A program made the position numbers and the translations under genes. DNA of 64,000 nucleotides, from NCBI GenBank assembly GCA_027451905.1, contig DAIDHV010000002.1:1-64000 (forward strand), written 5' to 3'. This DNA is from Armatimonadota bacterium. GTDB lineage: Bacteria > Armatimonadota > Fimbriimonadia > Fimbriimonadales > Fimbriimonadaceae. The notes under the pieces are model-generated. The model ran no database searches and had not been told where the DNA came from. It worked only from the letters and a program-made list of their open reading frames with translations. Below, piece after piece: positions 35,835 through 44,194 of the stretch. Numbering within the stretch: position 1 is the stretch's first letter; each line of letters starts with the position of its first letter.

Positions 35835-36929
35835 TTAGCTTTTTACTTTGTCTAGCTGAGCATTGTCAAGATCAACAATAGACTTTGGTAGTGCCGCATA
35901 CTGAAGTGAAGCACCCAAAGCCTGACCGTCTCCAATGCAATAGCGAAGGAACTTCACAACCGCCGGTGAATTCTTTGCCGCATCTCCACTTGGAGCTGTG
36001 CAAACCAAAGCATAGGTAAAGCCAGCAATCGGATAGGCATCCTTTGCCGGTGAGTTGACAATTGGATTGCGCAAGTCTTTAGCCAAAACCGATGCCATGG
36101 ATTGTTCCGCTGCTGTTGTACCATCCAAGGTTGGGCTCATGTAAACACCGGCTGCATTTCTCAAGAGAGCTTCCGGCATTTTTGCCTGGATTGTGTAAGC
36201 CAATTCAACATATCCGATTGAGCCTTCATTTTGCTTGATTTGACCAGCAACTCCAGAGCTTTGAGCGCCACCGATTCCAATTGGGAACTTGGCAGCCTTA
36301 TCGGCTCCAACTTGACTCTTCCATTGGGGGCTAACTGACGACAAGTAGCTTGTGAAAATGTACGTTGTTCCCGAAGCATCGGAACGGTGGACAACAATGA
36401 TCGGCTCGTTGGGCAAGTTGACACCTGGGTTTTGAGCAACAATGCGAGGATCATTCCAAGACTTGATTTTTCCGAGGTAAATGTCGGCAAGAACGTCACC
36501 GGAAATCTTGAGTCCGGTTCCCACACCCTTCACGTTGTAGCTAATGGCAACGCAGCCGCAAGCAATCGGAAACTGAATGGTTGGCTTGCCAAGCCCCGCA
36601 ACATCCTTATCGTTAAGAGGGGCATCAGACGCGCCAAAATCAACCGTTCCCGCTTGGTACTGCGAAATACCAGCCCCAGAACCTTTGGCCTGATAGTTGA
36701 TCGTAACGTTGGGGTTCTGCTTTTGATAGTTAGAAACCCACTTTTGCAACACGGGATACACAAAAGTTGAACCGGCCCCGGTGATAGTTACCGAAGCAGT
36801 TGAAGAACCAGTAGACGAGCCACCTGTTGTTGTAGAACCTGCACTGTTGTTGGAAGTTCCACAACCAACCAAGATCATTGATGCAGAAAGAACGGCTACA
36901 AAACCTGAGAGACCTTTGACTTTCATCAT
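35835..36929 (-). CDS. pstS: Phosphate-binding lipoprotein PstS
   Basis: This periplasmic phosphate receptor delivers ligand to the fused permease encoded 11 bp downstream. From the ATG at 36929 it has 364 residues: a lipoprotein signal ending SMILVGCGTS, a Ser/Thr/Gly linker, then the PstS fold with ITGAGSTFVYPVLQKW, YQAKGSGAGISQY, FGASDAPLNDKD, VVHRSDASGTTYIFTSYLS and GSIGYVELAY. These carry the phosphate-contact Ser, Asp and Arg residues. A tandem ATG at 36926 is equally possible. Three 11-bp-spaced TTAACA-like repeats upstream indicate phosphate-dependent control. Confidence 0.95.
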   Translation of the reverse strand: MMKVKGLSGFVAVLSASMILVGCGTSNNSAGSTTTGGSSTGSSTASVTITGAGSTFVYPVLQKWVSNYQKQNPNVTINYQAKGSGAGISQYQAGTVDFGASDAPLNDKDVAGLGKPTIQFPIACGCVAISYNVKGVGTGLKISGDVLADIYLGKIKSWNDPRIVAQNPGVNLPNEPIIVVHRSDASGTTYIFTSYLSSVSPQWKSQVGADKAAKFPIGIGGAQSSGVAGQIKQNEGSIGYVELAYTIQAKMPEALLRNAAGVYMSPTLDGTTAAEQSMASVLAKDLRNPIVNSPAKDAYPIAGFTYALVCTAPSGDAAKNSPAVVKFLRYCIGDGQALGASLQYAALPKSIVDLDNAQLDKVKS

Positions 36930-36971
36930 TTTTTTGTAAGGAATACGCTTTTCGGCGTTTCCAACCAATTT

Positions 36972-36999
36972 TGTTTTTGAATTGTTAAGAAAATGTTAA
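36972..36999 (-). promoter_or_regulatory. Pho-box-like direct repeats upstream of pstS
   Basis: On the minus strand TTAACA occurs at 36999-36994 and 36988-36983, separated by 5 bp (TTTTC), with a weaker copy AAAACA at 36977-36972. The 11-bp phase and sequence match the TTAACA-N5-TTAACA type of PhoP/PhoB box known from Bacillus and similar to cyanobacterial boxes. It ends about 43 bp upstream of the pstS ATG. Confidence 0.75.
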
Positions 37000-37076
37000 G
37001 GCAAGTAGAGATCAAACCCAGTTTTCCCCTTCATGTATCCTTAATTTAGGTTCATTTTATTGCTCCGCCAAAAGAA

Positions 37077-38450
37077 GTGGAAAATAACTCATTGCCCCAG
37101 GCCAGACGCCAAGGAAGACGCCAAGTTGGGACCTTACTCCTTGCCTTTTCAGTCTATTGTGCGGTCAGCGGAGGACCGTTTGGTCTGGAACCAGCCATCA
37201 ATGCCTCTGGTGCCCTATTTGCCCTTTTGCTGATCCTTGTTTTGCCGTTTATTTGGGCTTTGCCCGATGCTTTAACCACTGCCGAGCTCTCTTCGGCGAT
37301 CCCAGAAAGTGGGGGATACGTGGTTTGGGTGCATCGAGCTTTCGGACCCTTTGCCGCGTTCCTTAACGCATGGTGGACTTGGCTTTACTCCCTTGTTGAT
37401 GCTTCGATCTATCCGGTAATGTTCGTCACCTATTTCAATCGGCTGCTTCAGCTTTTGCATCTGCCCGATCCCATTGCCCACAATCCGGCTGCAAAATGGC
37501 TGGTTGCAGTAGGAGTTATTGTTGCGTTTTCCTATCTCAATATCAGAGGAGCCAAACCGGTTGGTAAGGCAAGCGTAGGCTTTTCCATCGCCTTGATTTT
37601 GCCATTTGCCTTGATGGTCGCCATTGGCTTTTGGAGGGCAGTGGCTCACCACCATCCTCTGATCTTAGAAGCCTCGGCTCAGAACAAGAGCTGGCACGAA
37701 GCAATTTCGGCTGGGCTGGCGGTGGCAATGTGGAATTACCTTGGCTGGGACTCTTTATCGACCATTGCCGGTGAGGTGGAAAACCCAGGAAAAGCTTTTC
37801 CTAGAGCCATGCTTTGGGGCTTGCCCTTGGTGGCCATTGTTTATCTGTTACCGACTCTTATTGGTTTGATCTTTGTGCCCAACCCAGCCGAGTGGAAAGA
37901 TGGCAGTTGGCTTCATATTTCTGCGGTCACTGGCGGGCTTTGGATCGGTGTTGCGGTTGGGCTGGCGGGTCTGATTTCACCGATTGCACAATTTTCGGCG
38001 TCACTTCTTGGTTCGTCACGAATCCCTCAGGGCCTTGCCGAGGATGGATTTTTGCCACGATTGTTCATTGATCTGCATCCCAAGTACCAAACGCCAGCTA
38101 AGACGATTGCCCTCAGTGGCTTTATTTTTGCGATTTTGGCTTTTCAGTCCTTTCAAAATCTGGTCAGCCTCAACGTCATCTTGTTTTCATCTGCTTTGCT
38201 TTTAGAAGGGCTCTCCTTGCTGAGATTAAGAAATTTAGAACCCAATCTGCCAAGGCCCTTCCGGGTTCCGGGTGGAAAAATAGTGCTGTACTGCGTTGCT
38301 CTGTTGCCTGCACTTCTGAGCCTTTTTCTGATTGTTTCTTCGATCCAAGAAGACGGATGGTTGGCTCAGCTTCCAACAATTGTCGCCGTCCTTTCCGGAC
38401 CAATTCTCTATGCAGCCATCTCACGCCAAAAAGGCAAATCAACTGGCTAG
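37077..38450 (+). CDS. APC-family amino acid/polyamine permease
   Basis: The 457-residue membrane protein has 12 predicted helices and the APC signatures GPFGLEPAINASGALFAL in helix 1, TAELSSAIPESGGYVVWVHRAFGP, and EVENPGKAFPRAM. The sequence WNYLGWDSLSTIAGEVENP resembles the plant/bacterial polyamine (PUT/LAT-like) branch. It probably imports an amino acid or polyamine in symport with protons. The start is a GTG at 37077, without a strong ribosome site. It is divergent from pstS; the Pho-box repeats lie about 80 bp upstream, so phosphate control of this gene too is possible but unproven. Confidence 0.88.
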   Translation: MENNSLPQARRQGRRQVGTLLLAFSVYCAVSGGPFGLEPAINASGALFALLLILVLPFIWALPDALTTAELSSAIPESGGYVVWVHRAFGPFAAFLNAWWTWLYSLVDASIYPVMFVTYFNRLLQLLHLPDPIAHNPAAKWLVAVGVIVAFSYLNIRGAKPVGKASVGFSIALILPFALMVAIGFWRAVAHHHPLILEASAQNKSWHEAISAGLAVAMWNYLGWDSLSTIAGEVENPGKAFPRAMLWGLPLVAIVYLLPTLIGLIFVPNPAEWKDGSWLHISAVTGGLWIGVAVGLAGLISPIAQFSASLLGSSRIPQGLAEDGFLPRLFIDLHPKYQTPAKTIALSGFIFAILAFQSFQNLVSLNVILFSSALLLEGLSLLRLRNLEPNLPRPFRVPGGKIVLYCVALLPALLSLFLIVSSIQEDGWLAQLPTIVAVLSGPILYAAISRQKGKSTG

Positions 38451-38566
38451 AGTCTTCGTTTTCTGTTTTCACTAAATCTCGGCTGCCTCACCCATTTTGA
38501 CAAGAGAATAACGGGCAACGCAGACCGTTTTGGAAGTTCGTTCAAAAACAATTCAGACCAGAGCGT

Positions 38567-38572
38567 TATAAT
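38567..38572 (+). promoter_or_regulatory. -10 box TATAAT adjacent to gpsA start
   Basis: A consensus TATAAT ends 9 bp before the gpsA ATG at 38582, placing the expected transcription start about 3 nt before the codon. No Shine-Dalgarno is present and no good -35 is visible. Confidence 0.6.
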
Positions 38573-38581
38573 CCTAAGAGC

Positions 38582-39586
38582 ATGAAGGCAGCCGTGATTG
38601 GTTCAGGAAGTTGGGGCACCGCCTTGGGTTTGCTTCTGGCAAGAAATGGGCATCATGTGTGGCTTTCTGGCCGCGACATCGAAGAAGTTTCGTCTATTCA
38701 ATCTTGTCGAGAAAATTTAAGGTACCTGCCAGGATTTATCCTCCCCGAAACCGTCACCGCACTGCCTTTCCAAGACCTTGTCGGCCCCTTTGACTTCACG
38801 GTGATCGCGGTTCCCACCAACGCAATTCGAGGAGCCCTAACCCAGATTGGCGCGGACTCTCAAATTGACCAAACTCCGATTCTGCTTGCCTCAAAGGGGC
38901 TGGAATCTACATCGGGGAAAATGCCAACCGACATCGTGCTAGATACCTACCCCAATGTGCCAGTCGGGGCAATTTCGGGACCAAACCTTGCCCTCGAAGT
39001 CGCAAGAGCGATCCCCACCGCGGCGGTGGTTGCTTTTAACGATTTACTTATTGCCGATAAAGTTAGGTCTGCCTTCAATTGCTCTTCTTTCAGAGCCTAT
39101 AGAACCACAGATCTCATCGGAGTTGAATTGGCAGGAGCCCTCAAAAACATCCTCGCGATTGGAGCGGGGCTAAGCGACGGAATGGGATTTGGTGACAATA
39201 CCAAGGGCGCCCTGATGGCGCGAGGTCTGCGTGAAATGCTTATGATAGGAGAAGCCTTGGGTGCCAAGCACGAGACTTTTTTAGGTATCGCAGGGGTGGG
39301 AGACTTGTTTGCAACTAGCAATTCTAAGCTAAGCCGAAATTATAGGCTAGGAGAAATGTTAAGCAAGGGCCATTCGGTAGAAGAAGCCCTACAACTGATT
39401 GGCCAAGTTGTGGAAGGCGTATCAACCAGTGAAGCAGTCGGCGCCATTGTGAGGCCCCTTAAGATTGATGCCCCGATCTTTGAAGGAATTGGCCTTGTGC
39501 TTGATGGCAGGTTGGACCCCCGGTCTGGAGTAAGGCTCCTCATGGAGAGAGTAACCCCCGACGAGCGCATCTCCATTCGACAGTAA
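38582..39586 (+). CDS. gpsA: NAD(P)+-dependent glycerol-3-phosphate dehydrogenase
   Basis: The 334-residue enzyme reduces dihydroxyacetone phosphate to sn-glycerol-3-phosphate for phospholipid synthesis. Signatures: N-terminal dinucleotide-binding GSGSWGTALGLLLARNGHHV, LRYLPGFILPETV, ASKGLE, ISGPNLALEVA, the catalytic-lysine region GVELAGALKNILAIGAGLSDG and the loop GIAGVGDLFATSNSKLSRNYRLGEML. Length and motif order are normal. It stands as a single gene with a promoter directly abutting the start codon. Confidence 0.96.
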   Translation: MKAAVIGSGSWGTALGLLLARNGHHVWLSGRDIEEVSSIQSCRENLRYLPGFILPETVTALPFQDLVGPFDFTVIAVPTNAIRGALTQIGADSQIDQTPILLASKGLESTSGKMPTDIVLDTYPNVPVGAISGPNLALEVARAIPTAAVVAFNDLLIADKVRSAFNCSSFRAYRTTDLIGVELAGALKNILAIGAGLSDGMGFGDNTKGALMARGLREMLMIGEALGAKHETFLGIAGVGDLFATSNSKLSRNYRLGEMLSKGHSVEEALQLIGQVVEGVSTSEAVGAIVRPLKIDAPIFEGIGLVLDGRLDPRSGVRLLMERVTPDERISIRQ

Positions 39587-39760
39587 ACAATTAAGGAACC
39601 ATCTTTAACTTATCTTTTTCTTTCAACAATTTTAAAAGTCCTTCGACGGAATCCGGCTTTGCTAGGTTCCTAGTTTATGCCTGTTAGTGCTTGCTTTCGG
39701 CATCGTAAATCTCCATCAAACCCAACTCAACTTGCCTAGCAGTCAACGAGAGTTCTCTGG

Positions 39761-39766
39761 CATAAT
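39761..39766 (+). promoter_or_regulatory. -10 box CATAAT adjacent to a small membrane protein gene
   Basis: CATAAT ends 8 bp before the ATG at 39775. The following bases GATAGGGG resemble those between TATAAT and the GTG at 52823 (GATGGGTT), suggesting a shared leaderless promoter style. Confidence 0.5.
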
Positions 39767-39774
39767 GATAGGGG

Positions 39775-40125
39775 ATGAAAAAAAGGCAGATTGATAATCC
39801 GTGGCTCAAATTTGTTCTACCGGTTGTGCTTTCCACTTACGGCTTCATTGCGGGTTGGATTTTTGGCCCGATTTTGTATCCTGCCCCTGTTCGACATCCT
39901 GATACAGACCTTTACACCTATGGATTCCACCGAAACATTGTGGTGGGGGTTGTCGGACTGATCTTTGGATTCTGTTTGGCGCTTGGTATTTTGGTCCAAT
40001 TGCATGAGCAAGCCAACATCAAGATTCCCGATGAGACTCTTGGCCACAGTGATGATCCTGAGCTTGACGCCATCAACGGTTGGCATCCAAGCGGCCATAC
40101 TGGGTCCGAACAGCCTAATCACTAA
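39775..40125 (+). CDS. Small two-helix membrane protein
   Basis: This 116-residue protein of unknown function has two membrane helices (about 12-32 and 53-78) joined by a polar loop with YPAPVRHPDTDLYTYGFH. Its C-terminal tail is His/Asp-rich (HSDDPELDAINGWHPSGHTGSEQPNH) and cytoplasmic or periplasmic. The first helix contains GFIAGWIFGPIL, the second GVVGLIFGFCLALGIL, both with Gly packing motifs. The tail might bind metal, but that is a guess. It converges on a glycosyltransferase gene and is not in an operon. Confidence 0.65.
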   Translation: MKKRQIDNPWLKFVLPVVLSTYGFIAGWIFGPILYPAPVRHPDTDLYTYGFHRNIVVGVVGLIFGFCLALGILVQLHEQANIKIPDETLGHSDDPELDAINGWHPSGHTGSEQPNH

Positions 40126-40173
40126 ATCGCAATCTCGTTTGATAGCCTCACGGCACTCACGTTTTCGGGCAGT

Positions 40174-41262
40174 TTAGGCATAGTTGCGCCCCTTCCAAAT
40201 TACCTTATTGCGGTATTTCCACCAGCTACTTCTGAAGACAGTGATGGCGCCAATCGAAATGGTGACTGGAGCAAGAATGGCCAAATACCATGGGCTTTTG
40301 GTGCCTTTTGCCGAGAAACCTCCACTTATACACAGCAAAGTTAGAGGTATCCAAAAAAGACTTCTGCTTGCCGCCCAACCCCAACCGGTTGCCAGCAAAA
40401 AGAGAGCCAGGCACCAAGTCAGAAGATGGTTCCCCATGATTTCATAAGAGTTTTTGCTTAGTCCATCAAAGCATTCGCGCCAATTCTTATACATATAGGT
40501 TTGAAACTTATCGGAAAGGTCTAAAACCAAGATTCTAATCTTCTTCTTTGCCAAAAGTCTGCCAATCCTTGCATCTTCGAGGACCGCGCCTCGAAGGGTG
40601 GAATGGGGCCAAATTTCTTGATAGACGGACTTCTTCCACAGCACAATCTGCCCATTTGTAAAAAAGTTGTGGCCCATGCCAGTTCTCGCGACAAGCCAAA
40701 ACGGGTTGCTGCTCAGCAAAATCCACGGCACCCACGCCAAAAAGAGGGGTTCAGGAAACGTTCCATGGATGAGCCACGGCATTCCTGTCACAACTCCAAT
40801 AGGCAGTTTGGCATCCATCATTGACTCAACGATGCCCTCAAGCAGACCCGGCCTTACTTCGGTGTCGGCGTCAAGAAATAAGATGCATTCTCCTGAAAAA
40901 TCCTCGATTGCCGCCTTGGCCAAGGCATCACATGCCCTATTTTTGCCTGTCCAACCAGTTGGCAGTGGTTCGGTCGGGCAAAGTACAACGGCTCCAGCCC
41001 TCCGCGCAACTTCTGCAGTTCCGTCGGTTGATTCATCATCAAAAACATAGATTTTAATGCCCGCATAGGCACTTTGCAATGACTGTAAGAGCCGCGGTAA
41101 ATTCTCTTCTTCGTTTCTTGCCGGAATGAGGACCGCGACTGTGCCAATGATGTTGGGGTGGGCCGATTGAATGCCTTTAACTTTAGGCATCAGAAGGGCG
41201 TTCGCCATCGAATTGGTAGCGAGCCATCCATAAAAGAGACATGAAATATCAAATAAAATCAA
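40174..41262 (-). CDS. Membrane glycosyltransferase family 2 (CrtQ/HpnB-like)
   Basis: This 362-residue GT-A glycosyltransferase has an N-terminal membrane helix (about 3-25), a catalytic domain with VAVLIPARNEEENLPRLLQSL, YVFDDESTDGT, LFLDADTEVRP and AVLEDARIGRLL (the ED of the catalytic base), and three C-terminal membrane helices ending in SSWWKYRNKVIWKGRNY. That ending is typical of the carotenoid/hopanoid-associated glycosyltransferases that modify membrane lipids. The open frame begins at a TTG (41262); the only early ATG (41208) would remove most of the first helix. Substrate is inferred only by family. Confidence 0.85.
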   Translation of the reverse strand: MILFDISCLFYGWLATNSMANALLMPKVKGIQSAHPNIIGTVAVLIPARNEEENLPRLLQSLQSAYAGIKIYVFDDESTDGTAEVARRAGAVVLCPTEPLPTGWTGKNRACDALAKAAIEDFSGECILFLDADTEVRPGLLEGIVESMMDAKLPIGVVTGMPWLIHGTFPEPLFLAWVPWILLSSNPFWLVARTGMGHNFFTNGQIVLWKKSVYQEIWPHSTLRGAVLEDARIGRLLAKKKIRILVLDLSDKFQTYMYKNWRECFDGLSKNSYEIMGNHLLTWCLALFLLATGWGWAASRSLFWIPLTLLCISGGFSAKGTKSPWYLAILAPVTISIGAITVFRSSWWKYRNKVIWKGRNYA

Positions 41263-41392
41263 GGTTAATCAAGAAATATTGGAGTTTTTATTTCATGGAG
41301 ATAAAGAAAGAGTCGGGAACGATTTCTCCGGTACTTTTAATTTCTATGCCTCCCCATGAGTTTGGCAAGAGATTTCTTAATGCGTCAAAACC

Positions 41393-41467
41393 TGGAGCCG
41401 ATGACCGGATTTGAACCGGTGACCTGCTGTTTACGAAACAGCTGCTCTACCACTGAGCTACATCGGC
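41393..41467 (-). tRNA. tRNA-Thr (anticodon CGT)
   Basis: On the minus strand the acceptor gccgatg pairs with catcggc, with D-arm gctcagtggtagagc, anticodon stem gctgt/acagc around loop ttcgtaa (anticodon CGT, reading ACG), and T-arm ccggttcaaatccgg. The CCA end is encoded. Length is 75 nt. Confidence 0.97.
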
Positions 41468-41479
41468 CAACGCTATGGA

Positions 41480-41509
41480 AGGATACCGCTCTCGCCCTCC
41501 AATTGTAAA
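41480..41509 (-). promoter_or_regulatory. Promoter of tRNA-Thr
   Basis: TTTACA (41509-41504), an 18-bp spacer and TATCCT (41485-41480) on the minus strand lie 12 bp before the mature tRNA. The remaining non-coding stretch to 41734 holds a palindrome tatgccaatggcata (41558-41572) of unknown role and no gene. Confidence 0.6.
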
Positions 41510-41734
41510 TCAGGTTCAGCCTATCTGCCGAGATCTTGACGACCCCGATGCACCGTTTATGCCAATGGCATAGCTTGCAAACTCACTTGCCTAACAACTC
41601 AGCCACCCACCACCTAGGTTCAACCACAAGCCGGACGTCCTGCGAACTTTCCCAAACAAGAACCAAAGCACCGAAGAACCAATGCCGCGCAACTTAAAAT
41701 CCGCAGCCCAGCCTTTTACAAGCCTCCATAAATC

Positions 41735-42280
41735 TTAACGCGACCTGAAAAGAAACTCTTCCAGCAATGAAGAGGCTAACTGCTTAGCGGAGGCAGCCGA
41801 TGTATCCAAAACACCATCAAACTGAACCGGCTCTTCAAACGGCGAAGAGATGCCGGTAAATTCAGCAATCTCCCCCCGCGAAGCCTTTGCGTACATCCCT
41901 TTAGGGTCTCTGCGAACGCATTCCGATAAGGCAGTCTTTACCCACACAAGAACCCCATTGGATCCTAAGATAGCCCGAACCAAGGCTCGATCAGACTCAA
42001 GAGGCGAGATAAAGGTTGCAATGACCGGGCATGGAATCTCAGAAACATACTTGGCAACGTGGGCGGCCCGCCTTAAATTTTCGGCCCGATCTTGGCCAGA
42101 AAAACCTAGGTCTCGGCAAAGACCAGTTCTCAACACATCTCCATCAAGCCTTGCACATTTTATGCCTTTGAGTTCAAGGATTTCAGCGGCCGCGTCTCCA
42201 ATTGTTGATTTGCCCGCACCCGGCAGGCCAAAAAGCCATAGGACTTTGGCTGAACCCTCTGCTTGTGTGCTCCTATTCAT
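41735..42280 (-). CDS. cysC: Adenylylsulfate kinase
   Basis: This 181-residue APS kinase phosphorylates adenosine 5'-phosphosulfate to PAPS, the donor for sulfation and substrate for one sulfate-reduction route. The P-loop GLPGAGKST is at 18-26, followed by LDGDVLRTGLCRDLGFSGQDRAENLRRAAHV and the lid region with CVRRDPKGMYAKASRGEI, then FTGISSPFEEP. All are standard for CysC. No cysN, cysD or cysH is adjacent; the gene stands alone between tRNA-Thr and comF. Start at ATG 42280 gives the expected length. Confidence 0.93.
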   Translation of the reverse strand: MNRSTQAEGSAKVLWLFGLPGAGKSTIGDAAAEILELKGIKCARLDGDVLRTGLCRDLGFSGQDRAENLRRAAHVAKYVSEIPCPVIATFISPLESDRALVRAILGSNGVLVWVKTALSECVRRDPKGMYAKASRGEIAEFTGISSPFEEPVQFDGVLDTSAASAKQLASSLLEEFLFRSR

Positions 42281-42354
42281 GCTTCTTTAACCAGCTTCTT
42301 AAACCTTCCCTACCTTTAATCACTGTCAATTTTGTGCCAAATACGATCCCATCC

Positions 42355-42999
42355 CTACGGAACGCAAGCAAATGAAAGCGCGTTTACCTGTTTGGCTCCT
42401 GCCAATTTGAGGGCGTGGCCGCACTGCTCTATCGTTGCTCCGGTCGTAATCACGTCGTCAACAAGCAGAATCCGTTTACCATGCACCGCCTTCGACGCGT
42501 TAAACGCACCCTTTAATGAATTCAGCCGATGAGCCCGATCTAGGCTTGCCTGGGCCGATGTTGGCTTGATCCTTTGTAGCCCTTTGCAAAAGAGTTTATC
42601 GGCCGGCAGTGCCATGGCAAGCATCTCCGACTGATTAAACCCTCTTTCAAATCGGCGAGTCCAATGGATGGGCACCGGAACAATCCAATCTATTTGGTCG
42701 GCAAAATCTTGAGTGTAGGCAAGTGCCATGAAATCCGCCATAGCCCCAGCAAGTTGGGTGGCAGACCCGTACTTTAGCATCCTCACCGCTTGAGACGCGC
42801 GCCCTTCATACCAATAGACGCTCAATACCTTCTCGATGCCTTGAATGGTTGGGCTTGCCACCGGTTTGAGCTCTTCCTGACAAAGATCACAAATCGGCGT
42901 GTCGCTCCAGCTGCTACACAATCCGCATTTTGCGGGATAGACGGCAGATTGCAGCTCATCAGAGAAGCTGTTCCACAAGCGCTTGGCTGTGTTTATCAA
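42355..42999 (-). CDS. comF: ComF-family phosphoribosyltransferase-like protein
   Basis: The 214-residue product has the ComF architecture: an N-terminal double-Cys zinc knuckle (CGLCSSWSDTPICDLC), a linker with WYEGRASQAVRMLKYG, then a type I PRTase fold with VPVPIHWTRRFERGFNQSE and the PRPP loop ILLVDDVITTGAT. ComF proteins are needed for DNA uptake in competent bacteria, but most orthologues have no known partner and no other competence gene is present here. The predicted start overlaps the upstream DUF1854 gene by 41 bp, so a later non-ATG start (for example the TTG at residue 8) is possible. Confidence 0.88.
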   Translation of the reverse strand: MINTAKRLWNSFSDELQSAVYPAKCGLCSSWSDTPICDLCQEELKPVASPTIQGIEKVLSVYWYEGRASQAVRMLKYGSATQLAGAMADFMALAYTQDFADQIDWIVPVPIHWTRRFERGFNQSEMLAMALPADKLFCKGLQRIKPTSAQASLDRAHRLNSLKGAFNASKAVHGKRILLVDDVITTGATIEQCGHALKLAGAKQVNALSFACVP

Positions 43000-43456
43000 G
43001 CTGGTCTAAATCCTCTATTTCAAATCTTTGCCCATCTACCGCAGTGATGTGCCACCGACCCGACTCAATCTCATGAGAATTTTCTCGCCAATTTCTCACA
43101 AAGAATGTGATTTCGCCACGATTTGTCTTCACATGAAAGCTCCACATACCTGGAACAGACTTTACTGCAAGGATTTGGGTGATTTTTGGAGAAAAATACC
43201 GGCGATCAAACTCTTCTTCTAAGAGCTTTAGAGTTTCTGGTTCCGTGCCATCTAAGGTCTTAAGGATCGCCACTTCTTTATCGTCTTCGGTTTGAATGCT
43301 AAAGTAGTTTTCTGGATCGCTAAGGGGGAAAACTCTTTTGATCCGCGCCGAAATTACGCAAAATTGATCAACAATTTCAATGCGCAAGTGGCTTGATCCG
43401 TCAACGCGGCTGGCCTTGATTTGGGCGCCCTCACAGTACAACGCTTCAGAATTCAT
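42959..43456 (-). CDS. DUF1854-type protein
   Basis: This 165-residue protein matches the DUF1854 pattern: IKRVFPLSDPENYFSIQTEDDKEVAIL, a helix LLEEEFDRRYFSPKITQILAV, then WSFHVKTNRGEITFFVRN and a closing DGQRFEIEDLDQLDKHSQALVEQLL. The family is found in bacteria near peptide or cyanophycin-related ATP-grasp enzymes, but its role is unknown. It has no signal peptide or membrane helix. It overlaps comF downstream. No associated amino-acid polymer gene is visible in this window. Confidence 0.72.
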   Translation of the reverse strand: MNSEALYCEGAQIKASRVDGSSHLRIEIVDQFCVISARIKRVFPLSDPENYFSIQTEDDKEVAILKTLDGTEPETLKLLEEEFDRRYFSPKITQILAVKSVPGMWSFHVKTNRGEITFFVRNWRENSHEIESGRWHITAVDGQRFEIEDLDQLDKHSQALVEQLL

Positions 43457-43579
43457 CCTAACAGTTTACTGAGGGCTGGCTTCAAATGACACCTTGGCTA
43501 GCCTCGAGTTTGGTGAATTTGCAATCTGAACGTGGTCCGAGCCCAAAAAAGATGGAAGCCAAGAACCAAAAATAGAATA

Positions 43580-43607
43580 GGGTGCAACAACCTACGCTGC
43601 CGCACCC
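43580..43607 (-). terminator. Possible terminator of the LuxR-type regulator gene
   Basis: The arms gggtgc/gcaccc enclose 16 nt; on the minus strand the hairpin is followed by TATTCTATTTTT. It lies 30-57 bp after the regulator's stop codon. The stem is short, so confidence is moderate. Confidence 0.5.
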
Positions 43608-43636
43608 TTTGTCTTGTCAACGATCCTATTGTGTGT

Positions 43637-44122
43637 CTAAGAGTCTCCGTGGGAAAATCCAAAACTTGGTTCAAACGGAATCAACCCCATCCTTGTTGCG
43701 GCGCGAAACGCCTGAACTCGGTTTGTCACCTGAAGCTTATCATACACGTTTGCCAAGTGGAAATCCACTGTTCGTTTCGACACGACCAAGCGCTCCGCAG
43801 CTTCCTTGCTGCTAAACCCTTGGGCAATAAGACTCAATACTTGTACTTCCCGTTTGGTGAGCCTTACAGCCCCCTGGGAACTTTCTGCTCGCATCATGCT
43901 TGCTATTGGCAATTGTCCACCCCTCTTTACCGCTCCACTAAACCTTTCCACGATTTGCCTCAAAACAACAATACTTTTTTGCGATTCTTTACTTTTGACT
44001 CTAGCCCAGGTCGGCAATCGAGCCTTTAAAGTACTAACGATGATTCTTTGACGAAGTTGAGATGATTTTTGTGCCCGAAGGCGATTCTCCTTTTTGTTTA
44101 GATCAAAATCAGGTCCGATCAA
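43637..44122 (-). CDS. LuxR/GerE-type helix-turn-helix regulator
   Basis: The 161-residue product has a C-terminal GerE helix-turn-helix (about 88-148: LTKREVQVLSLIAQGFSSKEAAERL, then VSKRTVDFHLANVYDKLQVTNRVQA), which binds DNA as a dimer. The N-terminal 85 residues are basic and lack a receiver or autoinducer domain, so the input signal is unclear. The open frame starts at a TTG (44122); an ATG at 44126 is in another frame and stops at once, so the true start is uncertain and could lie downstream at a non-ATG codon. TATATT lies 8 bp upstream of the TTG. Targets are unknown. Confidence 0.7.
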   Translation of the reverse strand: MIGPDFDLNKKENRLRAQKSSQLRQRIIVSTLKARLPTWARVKSKESQKSIVVLRQIVERFSGAVKRGGQLPIASMMRAESSQGAVRLTKREVQVLSLIAQGFSSKEAAERLVVSKRTVDFHLANVYDKLQVTNRVQAFRAATRMGLIPFEPSFGFSHGDS

Positions 44123-44194
44123 ACATGACTAATATATTGCATAAAAAATACAAGAATTCAACTGCCTCAAGAGTTTCTCAGAAAATGAACCCTT

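Noticed and set aside
41468-41734. Possible small RNA or tmRNA/SRP RNA before tRNA-Thr
   Set aside because: No SRP GNAR tetraloop context or tmRNA tag frame could be found; only a short palindrome and the tRNA promoter are supported.
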